Shown in pieces: positions 23,977 to 31,454 of a stretch of 38,064 nt of DNA. Each line of letters starts with the position of its first letter. Positions within the stretch are counted from its first letter, which is position 1. The notes under the pieces were generated by a model, which searched no databases, was not told the origin of the DNA, and saw only the letters and a list, made by a program, of their open reading frames with translations. A program made the translations under genes and the position numbers. This DNA comes from an uncultured Lachnospiraceae bacterium (GTDB taxonomy: Bacteria > Bacillota > Clostridia > Lachnospirales > Lachnospiraceae), in assembly GCA_910588865.1 (NCBI GenBank), contig CAJUSJ010000036.1, forward strand, positions 1 through 38,064, read 5' to 3'.

Positions 23977-24885
23977 TTAATATAAGGGCACTACGGCACC
24001 CTCGTAGGTGGACTCAATGTAAGCCTTCACCTGGTCGCTCTCCAATGCCTCCACCAGAGCCTTGATGGCCTCGTCGTTTTCGTGGCCATCCCGGACAGCG
24101 ATCACATTGCCGTAGGTGGTGGCGGCGATGGACTGGGAATCCTCTACAGCCAGCGCGTCAGACACCTTGAAGCCCGCGTCAATGGCATAGTTTCCGTTGA
24201 TGACCGCGATATCCACGTCATCAATGGATCTGGGAATCTGGGCAGCCTCAACCTCAAACAGCTTGATATTCTTGGGGTTCTCTACAATGTCATTTTTGGT
24301 GGCGGCCAGTCCCGCGCCTTCCTTCAGCTTGATCAGCCCCTGGGCTTCCAAAAGGAGAAGAGCCCTGGCCTCGTTGCTGGTATCATTGGGAACCGCCACA
24401 GTGGCCCCGTCCGCCAGCTGGTCCAAAGACTTGGTCTTTCCGGCGTAAATGCCGAAAGGCTCATAGTGGATCGCGGCCGCGGGCACCAGATTGGTTCCAT
24501 TTTCCTCATTAAAGGACTCCAGATAAGGCAGGTGCTGGAAATAGTTGGCATCCAGGTCGCCTGATTCCAGGGCAAGGTTTGGCTGGATGTAATCCACATA
24601 TTCTTTGATATCCAGCTCATAGCCTTTCTCGGCAAGAACATCCGCGGCCGCTTTCAGGATCTCCGCGTGAGGCGCGGGGCTCGCGCCGATGACGATCTTC
24701 TTTGTCTCTCCGCCAGGAGCTGCCTCGGTTTGTGTCTCACCAGCCCCGGCATCTCCTGCCTCCGCTTCATTTCCCGCTGCCGCGGTTGTAGCCGCCGTGG
24801 TCTCACTGCCGCTGTTTCCCTTGCAGCCTGCCAGGCTCCCCGCCACCAGGGCCGCCGCTGCCAATACACACCATGTTTTTTTCAT
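23977..24885 (-). CDS. metQ: Methionine ABC importer substrate-binding lipoprotein MetQ
   Basis: A 302-aa NlpA/MetQ lipoprotein that captures methionine outside the membrane and hands it to MetI. It has a signal peptide and lipobox L-A-G-C (C21), followed by an Ala/Thr/Glu/Gly-rich linker (22-60). The binding domain begins K-K-I-V-I-G-A-S-P-A-P-H-A-E-I-L. Family motifs Y-V-D-Y-I-Q-P-N, D-A-N-Y-F-Q-H and V-P-N-D-T-S-N-E-A-R-A are clear. I used ATG 24885 after GAGGAG; the longer frame to 24987 has no signal-peptide logic. Confidence 0.94.
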   Translation of the reverse strand: MKKTWCVLAAAALVAGSLAGCKGNSGSETTAATTAAAGNEAEAGDAGAGETQTEAAPGGETKKIVIGASPAPHAEILKAAADVLAEKGYELDIKEYVDYIQPNLALESGDLDANYFQHLPYLESFNEENGTNLVPAAAIHYEPFGIYAGKTKSLDQLADGATVAVPNDTSNEARALLLLEAQGLIKLKEGAGLAATKNDIVENPKNIKLFEVEAAQIPRSIDDVDIAVINGNYAIDAGFKVSDALAVEDSQSIAATTYGNVIAVRDGHENDEAIKALVEALESDQVKAYIESTYEGAVVPLY

Positions 24886-24996
24886 AATTCTCTCTCCTCT
24901 CAAGATAGTTTCAGGCCAAAAGGCCTGGAGCGGTTTTTCCCGCCCATTTATTACAAAGGCATGTATGCCTTTATAATCAAAACACATTGATGGCTG

Positions 24997-25662
24997 TCAC
25001 CGTATCCGCTTATCTCCTTTTCGGGAAAAGCGCATCCCGATCTCCTGGATGATCTGGACCATAACCACAAGGAGTACCACGGACACCCACATCAGCCCTG
25101 CCTCATACCGATAATAACCATAGTTGATGGCAATAGCGCCGACTCCCCCTCCGCCAACGAAGCCTGCCATGGCCGAGTAGCTCAAGATGGTGGTGACCGC
25201 CAGGGCCCCGCCTACCAGAAGGGATGGCCGGCATTCGGGAAGCAGTACCTTCCATATGATCTGCCAGTCAGAAGCGCCCATGGACTTTGCCGCCTCGATG
25301 ACGCCGGCGTCGATCTCTCTCAGAGAGGATTCCACCACCCTTGCCACGTAAGGCCCTGCCGCGATGGTCAGGGGGATGACCATGGCAGGAGAACCGATCC
25401 TTGTGCCGATCACAAGCTTTGACAGGGGGAGCACAATAAACAGCAGGATCAAAAAGGGAACAGACCGGAGAAGATTGATCCCGGTTCCCAGCACCTTCTG
25501 AAGCCACGGAAGGGGATGGATACCGCCGGAGTCCGTGGTCACCAGAACGATCCCCAGGGGGAGTCCTATGATATAGGCAAAGAGGGAGGACAAAAAAACC
25601 ATGTAAAAGGTCTCCCACATCCCTGTCCCCAGCATCTTTAAGGTTGATACGTCAAATGTCAT
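24997..25662 (-). CDS. metI: Methionine ABC importer permease MetI
   Basis: A 221-aa inner-membrane permease with five or six hydrophobic segments. The EAA loop that docks on MetN reads E-A-A-K-S-M-G-A-S-D-W-Q-I-I-W-K-V-L-L-P-E. The length is typical for MetI. Two in-frame ATGs lie near the start; I chose 25662, 9 nt after AGGAGG. It overlaps the end of metN by 11 bp, so the two are translationally coupled. metQ follows after 111 bp. Confidence 0.93.
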   Translation of the reverse strand: MTFDVSTLKMLGTGMWETFYMVFLSSLFAYIIGLPLGIVLVTTDSGGIHPLPWLQKVLGTGINLLRSVPFLILLFIVLPLSKLVIGTRIGSPAMVIPLTIAAGPYVARVVESSLREIDAGVIEAAKSMGASDWQIIWKVLLPECRPSLLVGGALAVTTILSYSAMAGFVGGGGVGAIAINYGYYRYEAGLMWVSVVLLVVMVQIIQEIGMRFSRKGDKRIR

Positions 25663-26665
25663 GTTCATCTACCTCCTCATATGGAATCTTGACGGTCTCC
25701 AAATAATGGAGGGCCCGGCTGGCCTCTGTCTCATCCTCGGGAAGCTGGAGGATCATCTGCCCCATGGCGGTTCCTCCCACGTCCCTTGTCTGAGCATACA
25801 TGATATTAACCGGAACCTTGCAGGCCAGCACCAGATTGGAGATCACCGGCTCCGCGGATTCCCTGCCGTCAAAGATGACGCGGATCTGTCTGGAGCCTCC
25901 GAACTTCACCTGTCTGGCGGCATCTCCCAGGATCAGCTGGCGGCCGATTCTGGATTTTGGCTCTGAAAAGATCTCCGACACTTTTCCGGATTCAGCGATC
26001 CGGCTCTGGTCGATGATGGCCACCCTGTCGCAGATGGCCTCGATCACCGCCATCTCGTGGGTGATCACGATGATGGTCACACCCATGGTCCGGTTGATCT
26101 CCTTCAGAAGCCCCAGGATGGACTTGGTGGTGTTGGGATCCAAGGCGCTGGTGGCCTCGTCGCAGAGGATGACCTTGGGGTTGGTGGCCAGGGCCCTGGC
26201 AATGGCCACTCTCTGCTTCTGTCCCCCTGACAGCTGTGCCGGATAGGCTCCCGCCCTGTCCTCAAGGCCCACGGTCTTTAAAAGCTCCATGGCTCTGGCC
26301 CTTGCCTCCGCCTTTGGGGTGCCCACCAGTTCCAGGGGAAAGCACACGTTGCGTAGCACATTTCTCTGGGACAGCAGGTTGAACTGCTGGAAAATCATCC
26401 CCATGGACTGTCTGGCCTTCCGAAGCTCCCCGGGGCTCATATCTCCCAGGGGGCGGCCCTCGAAAATCACATCCCCCTCAGTGGGAACCTCCAAATAGTT
26501 GACGCACCGCACAAGGGTGCTTTTCCCCGCCCCGCTTAGTCCGATGATGCCGAAAACCTCGCCCTGATAGATCTCCAGGCTCACGTCGTTTAAGGCCCGG
26601 ACAGTTCCTTCTGTTGTCTGAAACTCTTTTCCCAGATGGCTGATCTGGATAATGGGCTGTTCCAT
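25652..26665 (-). CDS. metN: Methionine ABC importer ATP-binding protein MetN
   Basis: A 338-aa ATPase energising methionine uptake. Walker A G-L-S-G-A-G-K-S-T (near residue 41), Q-loop F-Q-Q-F-N-L-L, signature L-S-G-G-Q-K-Q-R, Walker B V-I-L-C-D-E-A-T-S-A-L-D-P and H-loop V-I-T-H-E are intact. The C-terminal NIL/C2 domain (about 265-338) is present; in E. coli MetN this domain binds methionine and inhibits transport. ATG 26665 follows GGAGGAG. Upstream lie an 84-bp tandem repeat, a terminator and a Met-rich leader ORF, which probably control expression. Confidence 0.95.
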   Translation of the reverse strand: MEQPIIQISHLGKEFQTTEGTVRALNDVSLEIYQGEVFGIIGLSGAGKSTLVRCVNYLEVPTEGDVIFEGRPLGDMSPGELRKARQSMGMIFQQFNLLSQRNVLRNVCFPLELVGTPKAEARARAMELLKTVGLEDRAGAYPAQLSGGQKQRVAIARALATNPKVILCDEATSALDPNTTKSILGLLKEINRTMGVTIIVITHEMAVIEAICDRVAIIDQSRIAESGKVSEIFSEPKSRIGRQLILGDAARQVKFGGSRQIRVIFDGRESAEPVISNLVLACKVPVNIMYAQTRDVGGTAMGQMILQLPEDETEASRALHYLETVKIPYEEVDEHDI

Positions 26666-26691
26666 AATCTCCTCCACTCCTTTCTTCCCCC

Positions 26692-26917
26692 CTGCTCGCC
26701 GTGCCGGAGCGGGACCGCTTTAGCGGCCACATTTCCTCTCCGCTCCGTGTAATCGAGTAGGGGAGGCCTTTTCCCCTGCTCGCCGTGCCGGAGCGGGGCC
26801 GCTTTAGCGGCCACATTTCCTCTCCGCTCCGTGTAATCGAGTAGGGAAAGCCTTTTCCCTGCTCGCCGTGCCGGAGCGGGGCCGCTTTAGCGGCCATATT
26901 CCTCTCCGCTCCGTGTA
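26692..26917 (-). repeat. 2.7 copies of an 84-bp structured tandem repeat
   Basis: Units begin at 26692, 26776 and 26859 (periods 84 and 83); the third stops at about 26917. Copies are almost identical. Each holds a near-perfect palindrome (GGCCGCTTTAGCGGCC in copies 2 and most of 1 and 3). An outer CGGAGCGG/CCGCTCCG pair flanks it. It resembles a REP/BIME-type element. There are no unique spacers, so it is not a CRISPR array. It occupies most of the gap between the leader terminator and metN and would be part of the metN 5' untranslated RNA. Confidence 0.85.
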
Positions 26918-26920
26918 CAT

Positions 26921-26953
26921 AAAAAGCCGCAAGTCCTATAGACCTGCGGCTTT
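26921..26953 (-). terminator. Intrinsic terminator in the metNIQ leader (attenuator candidate)
   Basis: Minus strand: AAAGCCGCAGGTC, loop TATAG, GACTTGCGGCTTT plus two more T. All 13 positions pair, one as G-U. It lies 55 nt after the stop of the Met-rich ORF and 255 bp before metN. Because a promoter lies between pepV and this hairpin, it would act on leader transcripts. It could also end read-through from pepV. Confidence 0.85.
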
Positions 26954-27008
26954 AAAATCCACAATACAGATATCAAGCGCATCCGGCACTCTTCTGTAAG
27001 CACTGTCC

Positions 27009-27119
27009 CTACAAGACCTTCAAACTTCCACTCGATTGTATGCGCACGAACATAGAGCACATGACCATCATGCCCTCTGCCATACCCATATTCATCATCA
27101 TGGACTTTGAATTGTACAT
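27009..27119 (-). CDS. Met-rich 36-aa leader peptide upstream of metNIQ
   Basis: A 36-codon ORF too short for usual gene calls. It starts M-Y-N-S-K-S-M-M-M-N-M-G-M and has Met at residues 1, 7, 8, 9, 11, 13, 17, 18, 20 and 23, ten ATG codons in the first 23. The last 13 residues (F-V-R-I-Q-S-S-G-S-L-K-V-L) contain none. GGAGG (27131-27127) lies 7 nt before the ATG. The promoter at 27169-27197 would give a leader of about 43 nt before the start codon. A terminator and then the methionine importer genes follow. This is the layout of an amino-acid attenuator, where ribosomes stall on Met codons when Met-tRNA is scarce. I know of no described Met leader peptide of this kind. A free-standing Met-rich peptide is the alternative. 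Confidence 0.8.
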   Translation of the reverse strand: MYNSKSMMMNMGMAEGMMVMCSMFVRIQSSGSLKVL

Positions 27120-27168
27120 TACAGTTCCTCCATCTTCTCCCACAGCCGGAAGTTTTTCTATGTGTCGT

Positions 27169-27197
27169 ATTCTACTCCATCATGGACTGGTTGTCAA
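27169..27197 (-). promoter_or_regulatory. Promoter of the metNIQ leader transcript
   Basis: Minus strand TTGACA (27192-27197), 17 bp, TAGAAT (27169-27174): perfect -35, one mismatch in -10, optimal spacing. It begins 7 bp after the pepV stop codon, which places the start point near 27162. Confidence 0.8.
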
Positions 27198-27203
27198 GAG
27201 TTT

Positions 27204-28607
27204 TTATGAACACAGATCCACAATAACCTGCGCGAAGATCTTCGCGCTGACCAGAAGGTCATCAAGCACCGCGAACTCATCCGCCCCGTGCATGCGGTTG
27301 TCCGTCCCCGGCATCGCGGCACCGAAGGCCACTCCGTTTTTCAGGGCATGGACATAGGTCCCTCCTCCCGTAAAGAGGCACTCTCCCTTCCTTCCGGTGA
27401 AGGCCTCATACTCTTTTAAAAGGGTCCGGACAAACACGCTGTCCCCAGCCACATGGTGAGGCGGCTTCATGGCGTCGTTGTGGAGGGTAAGGCCTATCTT
27501 CTCCATCTGTCTTCTAACCACCTTAAGAACATTTTCTTCGGTAGCGCACACAGGACAGCGGCTGTCAAAGCTGCCGTCCAAACCGTCCTCTGTCACTTTC
27601 AGCATACTGAATGCCAGGGTCAGGTTTCCGGAGATGTCATCCTCCATGGCAATGCCCATGGCTTTTCCGTATAGATCGCCGTGAGGAATCAGCTCCAGAA
27701 GCTTTTTCAGGCATATTGTCTGAGGGCATTCTTCCAGGGGAAGCCTGGTGACAAAAGTCAGAAGGCCGGTGAGGGCGTTATTGCCGCTTTCCGGATGGGC
27801 GGCGTGGGCATTGTCTCCCACCGCGGTGATCCTGGTCGTGCCGCCTTCTTCCTCAAAGGTAAAACGGATGCCGGTCACTTTCTCCACTTCTTTCGCTGTC
27901 CGCTCCAGGGTCTCCCTGTTTAAGCCAATAACCGCCCCAAAGGCTTTGCCGGGCACTACATTGATCTTGACCCCAGCGTCAATGGACAGCAGGCGGGCGG
28001 ACCCGCCGCCTTTCTGGAAGCTTCCGGTAAAATGGGCCGCCAGACCGCCTTTCTCCACATTGATCACCGGAAATTCCGCATCCGGAGAGAAGGTCATGGG
28101 CGCTTCCTTCTCAATCTTATAGTAGTGCGCGATATCGGAGCTGCCGCACTCTTCGTCGGTTCCAAGGATCAGCCTGACATTTTTCTTTAAGGGGATTTTC
28201 AGCTCTTTTACTGCCCTCATGGCGTAGAGCGCGGCCACTGCCGGGCCCTTGTCGTCTGCTGTTCCCCTGCCGTACAGGCATCCGTCTTTTAAGACCGGCT
28301 CGTAGGGAGCGGTCACCTGCCAGCCTTCTCCTGCCGGAACCACGTCAAGATGGGCCAGGATATCAAGCTGTTTCTCCTTATTGTTTAAATCCGCTGTTCC
28401 CACATAGTTGTCATAATTGCGGACAGAAAAGCCGTAGCCCTCCATCATCTCAAGAGCCGCCGCCAGGGCCTTTGCCGCTCCGGAGCCATATGGTTTTCCC
28501 TCCTCCGGGGCTGTCCTCTCGCTGTTGACCCGGCACAGGGTAAAGATGTCATCCACCATGTCCTGGCAATGGCTGTCAATGTATTCCTCAATCTGTTTTC
28601 TGTACAT
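27204..28607 (-). CDS. pepV: M20-family dipeptidase PepV
   Basis: A 467-aa zinc dipeptidase that releases amino acids from dipeptides in the cytoplasm. Metal ligands and catalytic residues are visible: H86-L-D88, G-R-G-T-A-D-D119-K-G-P, E152/E153 in G-T-D-E-E-C-G-S-S-D, and S-P-D-A-E-F-P-V. The length fits PepV. It follows yqeY by 33 bp and ends 7 bp before the leader promoter of the methionine importer; both supply amino acids, though they use separate promoters. Confidence 0.93.
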   Translation of the reverse strand: MYRKQIEEYIDSHCQDMVDDIFTLCRVNSERTAPEEGKPYGSGAAKALAAALEMMEGYGFSVRNYDNYVGTADLNNKEKQLDILAHLDVVPAGEGWQVTAPYEPVLKDGCLYGRGTADDKGPAVAALYAMRAVKELKIPLKKNVRLILGTDEECGSSDIAHYYKIEKEAPMTFSPDAEFPVINVEKGGLAAHFTGSFQKGGGSARLLSIDAGVKINVVPGKAFGAVIGLNRETLERTAKEVEKVTGIRFTFEEEGGTTRITAVGDNAHAAHPESGNNALTGLLTFVTRLPLEECPQTICLKKLLELIPHGDLYGKAMGIAMEDDISGNLTLAFSMLKVTEDGLDGSFDSRCPVCATEENVLKVVRRQMEKIGLTLHNDAMKPPHHVAGDSVFVRTLLKEYEAFTGRKGECLFTGGGTYVHALKNGVAFGAAMPGTDNRMHGADEFAVLDDLLVSAKIFAQVIVDLCS

Positions 28608-28640
28608 GAAACTGTGATCTCCTTTTCTGCTGCTGACCGC

Positions 28641-29087
28641 CTACTTTGACATCTCCGCCAGGGTCTGGTTCACGGTCTTGCCGTCAGCCTTGCCCTTTAC
28701 CTTTGGCATCAGGACCTTCATGATCTTTCCTTTGTCGGCAGGTGTGGGCTTCTCGATTCCCAGCTCTCCCAGCACGGACAAAATCACTTCCCGGATCTGA
28801 TCCACAGACATGTCCTCCGGGGCAAACTCTTTGTACACCTGGATCCGCAGGGCGGCCTCCTCTTTGATGTCCGTCCTGTCCTCCGGGGCGGAGTCATAGG
28901 TCTCCTGGCACTGCTTGATCTCCTTCTTCACAACCGCGTTCTCCTCGTCCTCTGTAAGGGGGGAGCGCTTGTCGATCTCAGCGTTTTTGAGGACACTGAG
29001 GAGCATGGACAGGGCGTCCTTTCTCTCCTTGTTCTTTTCCTTCATAGCCTGCACCATGGCGGCTCTTACTACGTCAATCTTGCTCAT
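28641..29087 (-). CDS. YqeY-like (GatB/YqeY domain) protein
   Basis: A 148-aa protein consisting of a GatB/YqeY domain, all helical. The family pattern starts M-S-K-I-D-V-V-R-A-A-M-V-Q-A-M-K-E-K-N-K, and the C-terminus K-G-K-A-D-G-K-T-V-N-Q-T-L is typical of YqeY. The domain resembles the tRNA-binding tail of GatB and may relate to amidotransferase or tRNA binding; the exact role is unclear. GGAGA lies 8 nt before ATG. It sits 17 bp after hicB and may share its transcript. Confidence 0.9.
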   Translation of the reverse strand: MSKIDVVRAAMVQAMKEKNKERKDALSMLLSVLKNAEIDKRSPLTEDEENAVVKKEIKQCQETYDSAPEDRTDIKEEAALRIQVYKEFAPEDMSVDQIREVILSVLGELGIEKPTPADKGKIMKVLMPKVKGKADGKTVNQTLAEMSK

Positions 29088-29104
29088 TTTTTAGTTCTCC
29101 TTTC

Positions 29105-29545
29105 CTACAAATTTCGCTGAACATTGAGGACGCTCATGAGAGCCTCCTGCAGTACTCTTGACACATTGATCCCCGCATGTTCGGCCTCATAGTTCAGCCA
29201 GCTTGGCAGAGCCACATTTCTTCTAACAGTTTTAGTGTCAATCTTTCTCCTGTATTCAGAAAAATCCACATCCACATATGTCAATATGCCTTTAGAAAAG
29301 TCCACATATTCTGTATCCTTTGAAGCCATTTCCATAGCAGTGGATTGACTGGAAGGCTGCGGCATTTTTTCCTTATTATCCTCTATGGAAATCCCAGCCA
29401 GACCAATTGCGTCCCGCGCCATTTCTATGGCATTCGCGAAACTGTCACCCTCTGTATAAATCTCCATATCCGGGACATATACAAGAAAAGGATGCTCGGA
29501 ATCATCATTTGTATTGAGAATAAAGGTCGGATATACCTGCTTCAT
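29105..29545 (-). CDS. hicB: HicB-family antitoxin
   Basis: A 146-aa antitoxin. The N-terminal partial RNase H-like HicB domain (about 1-60) contains F-L-V-Y-V-P-D-M and the A-I-E-M-A-R-D-A-I-G stretch. The C-terminus (N-V-A-L-P-S-W-L-N-Y-E-A-E-H-A-G-I-N-V-S-R-V-L-Q-E-A-L) is a DNA-binding helix-turn-helix or RHH region. It would neutralise HicA and repress the operon. Start 29545 chosen by GGGGGTG upstream; an ATG at 29554 is inside that region. Confidence 0.88.
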   Translation of the reverse strand: MKQVYPTFILNTNDDSEHPFLVYVPDMEIYTEGDSFANAIEMARDAIGLAGISIEDNKEKMPQPSSQSTAMEMASKDTEYVDFSKGILTYVDVDFSEYRRKIDTKTVRRNVALPSWLNYEAEHAGINVSRVLQEALMSVLNVQRNL

Positions 29546-29557
29546 ATAAATCACCCC

Positions 29558-29731
29558 CTATGTCAATCCCCATTTTTTCAGTATCATCTTTGCTAGATTC
29601 TCGTTGATTTCCTTATGTCTTGGGACTTTTTCTATATCATTTCCCCGTCTATATATATCATGATTCCCACCATGCCGCTCAAACACAAACCCTGATGCCT
29701 CTAGTGCTTTGATCAAATCACGCTGCTTCAT
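29558..29731 (-). CDS. hicA: HicA-family mRNA interferase toxin
   Basis: A 57-aa toxin with the double-stranded RNA-binding-like HicA fold. The G-x-H motif G-G-N-H24-D-I-Y carries the catalytic histidine, and P-R-H-K-E-I-N is typical. It cleaves mRNA. The start at 29731 is 7 nt after AGGAGG; the longer frame to 29797 would include the promoter and is rejected. Toxin first, antitoxin second, gap 12 bp: normal for hicAB. Confidence 0.9.
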   Translation of the reverse strand: MKQRDLIKALEASGFVFERHGGNHDIYRRGNDIEKVPRHKEINENLAKMILKKWGLT

Positions 29732-29752
29732 TGGTGTTCCTCCTGTATTTTC

Positions 29753-29781
29753 AGTATACACACTGATTACACAATTGTCAA
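29753..29781 (-). promoter_or_regulatory. hicAB promoter
   Basis: Minus strand TTGACA (29776-29781), 17 bp, TATACT (29753-29758), near consensus. ACAATTGT, an 8-bp palindrome, overlaps the -35 and may be part of a HicB operator. It lies in the 68 bp between prfC and hicA and ends 22 bp before the hicA start. Confidence 0.8.
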
Positions 29782-29799
29782 TTTTGTGTTTCATCAAAC

Positions 29800-31392
29800 C
29801 TAGCCCCGGCCAAACTCACTGAGCCTCAGCCCCGGGTTGCGGTCCTGGACCATGCCCACGCTCCAGCTGTTGACGAACAAAAGGAGGGGGTTGTCCTTTA
29901 GGTCTTTGATCCGCTTCATGTCAGAGGTCCCCTGGATCTTTGCCACATCCACTTCCTCTTTGTTCTCCACCCAGCGGATATACTCGTAGGGCAGTTTTTC
30001 CAGCTTTACCTCCACATTGTATTCGTTCTCCAGCCGGTAGGTCAGAACCTCGAACTGCAGTTCTCCTACCACACCCACAATGATCTCCTCCATGCCGGTA
30101 TTGAACTCCTGGAAGATCTGGATGGCTCCTTCCTGGGCGATCTGGTTGACGCCTTTTATGAACTGCTTGCGCTTCATGGTGTCCATCTGGCGGACCCTGG
30201 CGAAATGTTCCGGGGCGAAGGTGGGAATTCCTTCATACTGGAATTTCTGGCTGGATGAGCACAGGGTGTCGCCGATGGAAAATATGCCTGGGTCAAAGAC
30301 ACCGATAATGTCTCCCCCGTAGGCCTCCTCCACGATCTTCCGGTCCTGGGCCATGAGCTGCTGGGGCTGGGATAGGCGCAGCTTCTTGCCGCCCTGGACA
30401 TGGTTCACCTCCATGCCTGCCTGGAATTTACCGGACACAACGCGCATAAAAGCGATCCTGTCCCTGTGAGCCTTGTTCATGTTGGCCTGGATCTTGAACA
30501 CAAAGGCGGAAAAATCTTCTTTAAACGGGTCGATCTCCCCTGTGGTGGTCTTTCTTGGAAGGGGGGAGGTGGTCATCTGGAGAAAGTGCCGCAAAAAGGT
30601 CTCCACCCCGAAATTGGTCAGAGCAGAGCCGAAAAATACAGGGGACAGATCCCCTCTCCTCACCCGCTCTAAGTCAAACTCATCCGCGGCTCCGTCCAGA
30701 AGCTCGATTTCCTCCAAAAGCTGGGCATGGTAATCCTGGCCGATAACAGCATCCGCGTCAGCTCCCTCCCCGTCAAAGGTCTGGGATGCCACCTCCTTCT
30801 GGCCTCCCATGGCTGCCGTAAATGTGGTGATCTGCCTTGTGTTCCGGTCATAGACCCCTTTAAAATTCTTCCCGCAGCCAATGGGCCAGTTGATGGGGCA
30901 GGTGCGGATGCCCAGAACATTTTCTATGTCATCCATCAGTTCAAATGGATCTCTGGCTTCCCGGTCCATCTTGTTGATGAACGTGAAGATGGGGATCCCT
31001 CTCATGACGCAGACCTTAAACAGCTTGATGGTCTGGGCCTCCACGCCTTTGGAGCCGTCGATGACCATGACAGCGCTGTCCGCCGCCATAAGGGTCCGGT
31101 AGGTGTCCTCCGAGAAATCCTGATGGCCGGGAGTGTCCAGGATATTAATACAGTAACCGTCATATTCAAACTGCATCACCGACGAGGTAACGGAGATTCC
31201 TCTCTCCTTCTCGATCTCCATCCAGTCCGATACCGCGTGCTTTGTGGCTTTCCTTCCCTTTACCGTTCCCGCCAAGTTGATGGCTCCGCCGTAGAGAAGA
31301 AACTTCTCCGTCAGGGTGGTCTTTCCGGCGTCAGGGTGGGATATGATGGCAAATGTTCTTCGTTTTTTGATTTCTTCTGTTATGCTTGACAA
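29800..31392 (-). CDS. prfC: Peptide chain release factor 3
   Basis: A 530-aa translational GTPase that recycles RF1/RF2 after termination. G1 is H-P-D-A-G-K-T-T (19-26), G3 D-T-P-G-H-Q-D-F, G4 N-K-M-D with the family's E-A-R-D following. The length and the F-A-P-E-H-F-A-R motif separate it from EF-G. The start codon appears to be TTG at 31392, 7 nt after GGAGG; no in-frame ATG lies near. It has its own promoter overlapping the coaBC end. Confidence 0.95.
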   Translation of the reverse strand: MSSITEEIKKRRTFAIISHPDAGKTTLTEKFLLYGGAINLAGTVKGRKATKHAVSDWMEIEKERGISVTSSVMQFEYDGYCINILDTPGHQDFSEDTYRTLMAADSAVMVIDGSKGVEAQTIKLFKVCVMRGIPIFTFINKMDREARDPFELMDDIENVLGIRTCPINWPIGCGKNFKGVYDRNTRQITTFTAAMGGQKEVASQTFDGEGADADAVIGQDYHAQLLEEIELLDGAADEFDLERVRRGDLSPVFFGSALTNFGVETFLRHFLQMTTSPLPRKTTTGEIDPFKEDFSAFVFKIQANMNKAHRDRIAFMRVVSGKFQAGMEVNHVQGGKKLRLSQPQQLMAQDRKIVEEAYGGDIIGVFDPGIFSIGDTLCSSSQKFQYEGIPTFAPEHFARVRQMDTMKRKQFIKGVNQIAQEGAIQIFQEFNTGMEEIIVGVVGELQFEVLTYRLENEYNVEVKLEKLPYEYIRWVENKEEVDVAKIQGTSDMKRIKDLKDNPLLLFVNSWSVGMVQDRNPGLRLSEFGRG

Positions 31393-31425
31393 AATGATTC
31401 CTCCAATTTGTTGAACTGCTTTACC

Positions 31426-31454
31426 ATTGTAGTATCATTCTATTCTTCCGTCAA
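31426..31454 (-). promoter_or_regulatory. prfC promoter overlapping the coaBC 3' end
   Basis: Minus strand TTGACG (31449-31454), 17 bp, TACAAT (31426-31431). The -35 lies inside the last codons of coaBC. Confidence 0.65.

Noticed and set aside
24886..24987. Upstream extension of metQ
   Set aside because: It would place 34 residues before the signal peptide; ATG 24885 has GAGGAG and begins a normal lipoprotein signal.
26478..26897. A 139-codon minus-strand frame across the 84-bp repeats and the metN start
   Set aside because: It is a by-product of the repeat, overlaps metN in another frame, and the 84/83 bp periods do not keep a stable protein repeat.
26692..26917. Possible CRISPR array
   Set aside because: Units are 84 bp, contiguous, without unique spacers, and no cas genes are present.
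26666..27203. SAM riboswitch or T-box upstream of metN
   Set aside because: I read the minus strand for the conserved S-box core and for the T-box AGGGUGGNACCGCG sequence and saw neither; a covariance-model search would settle it.
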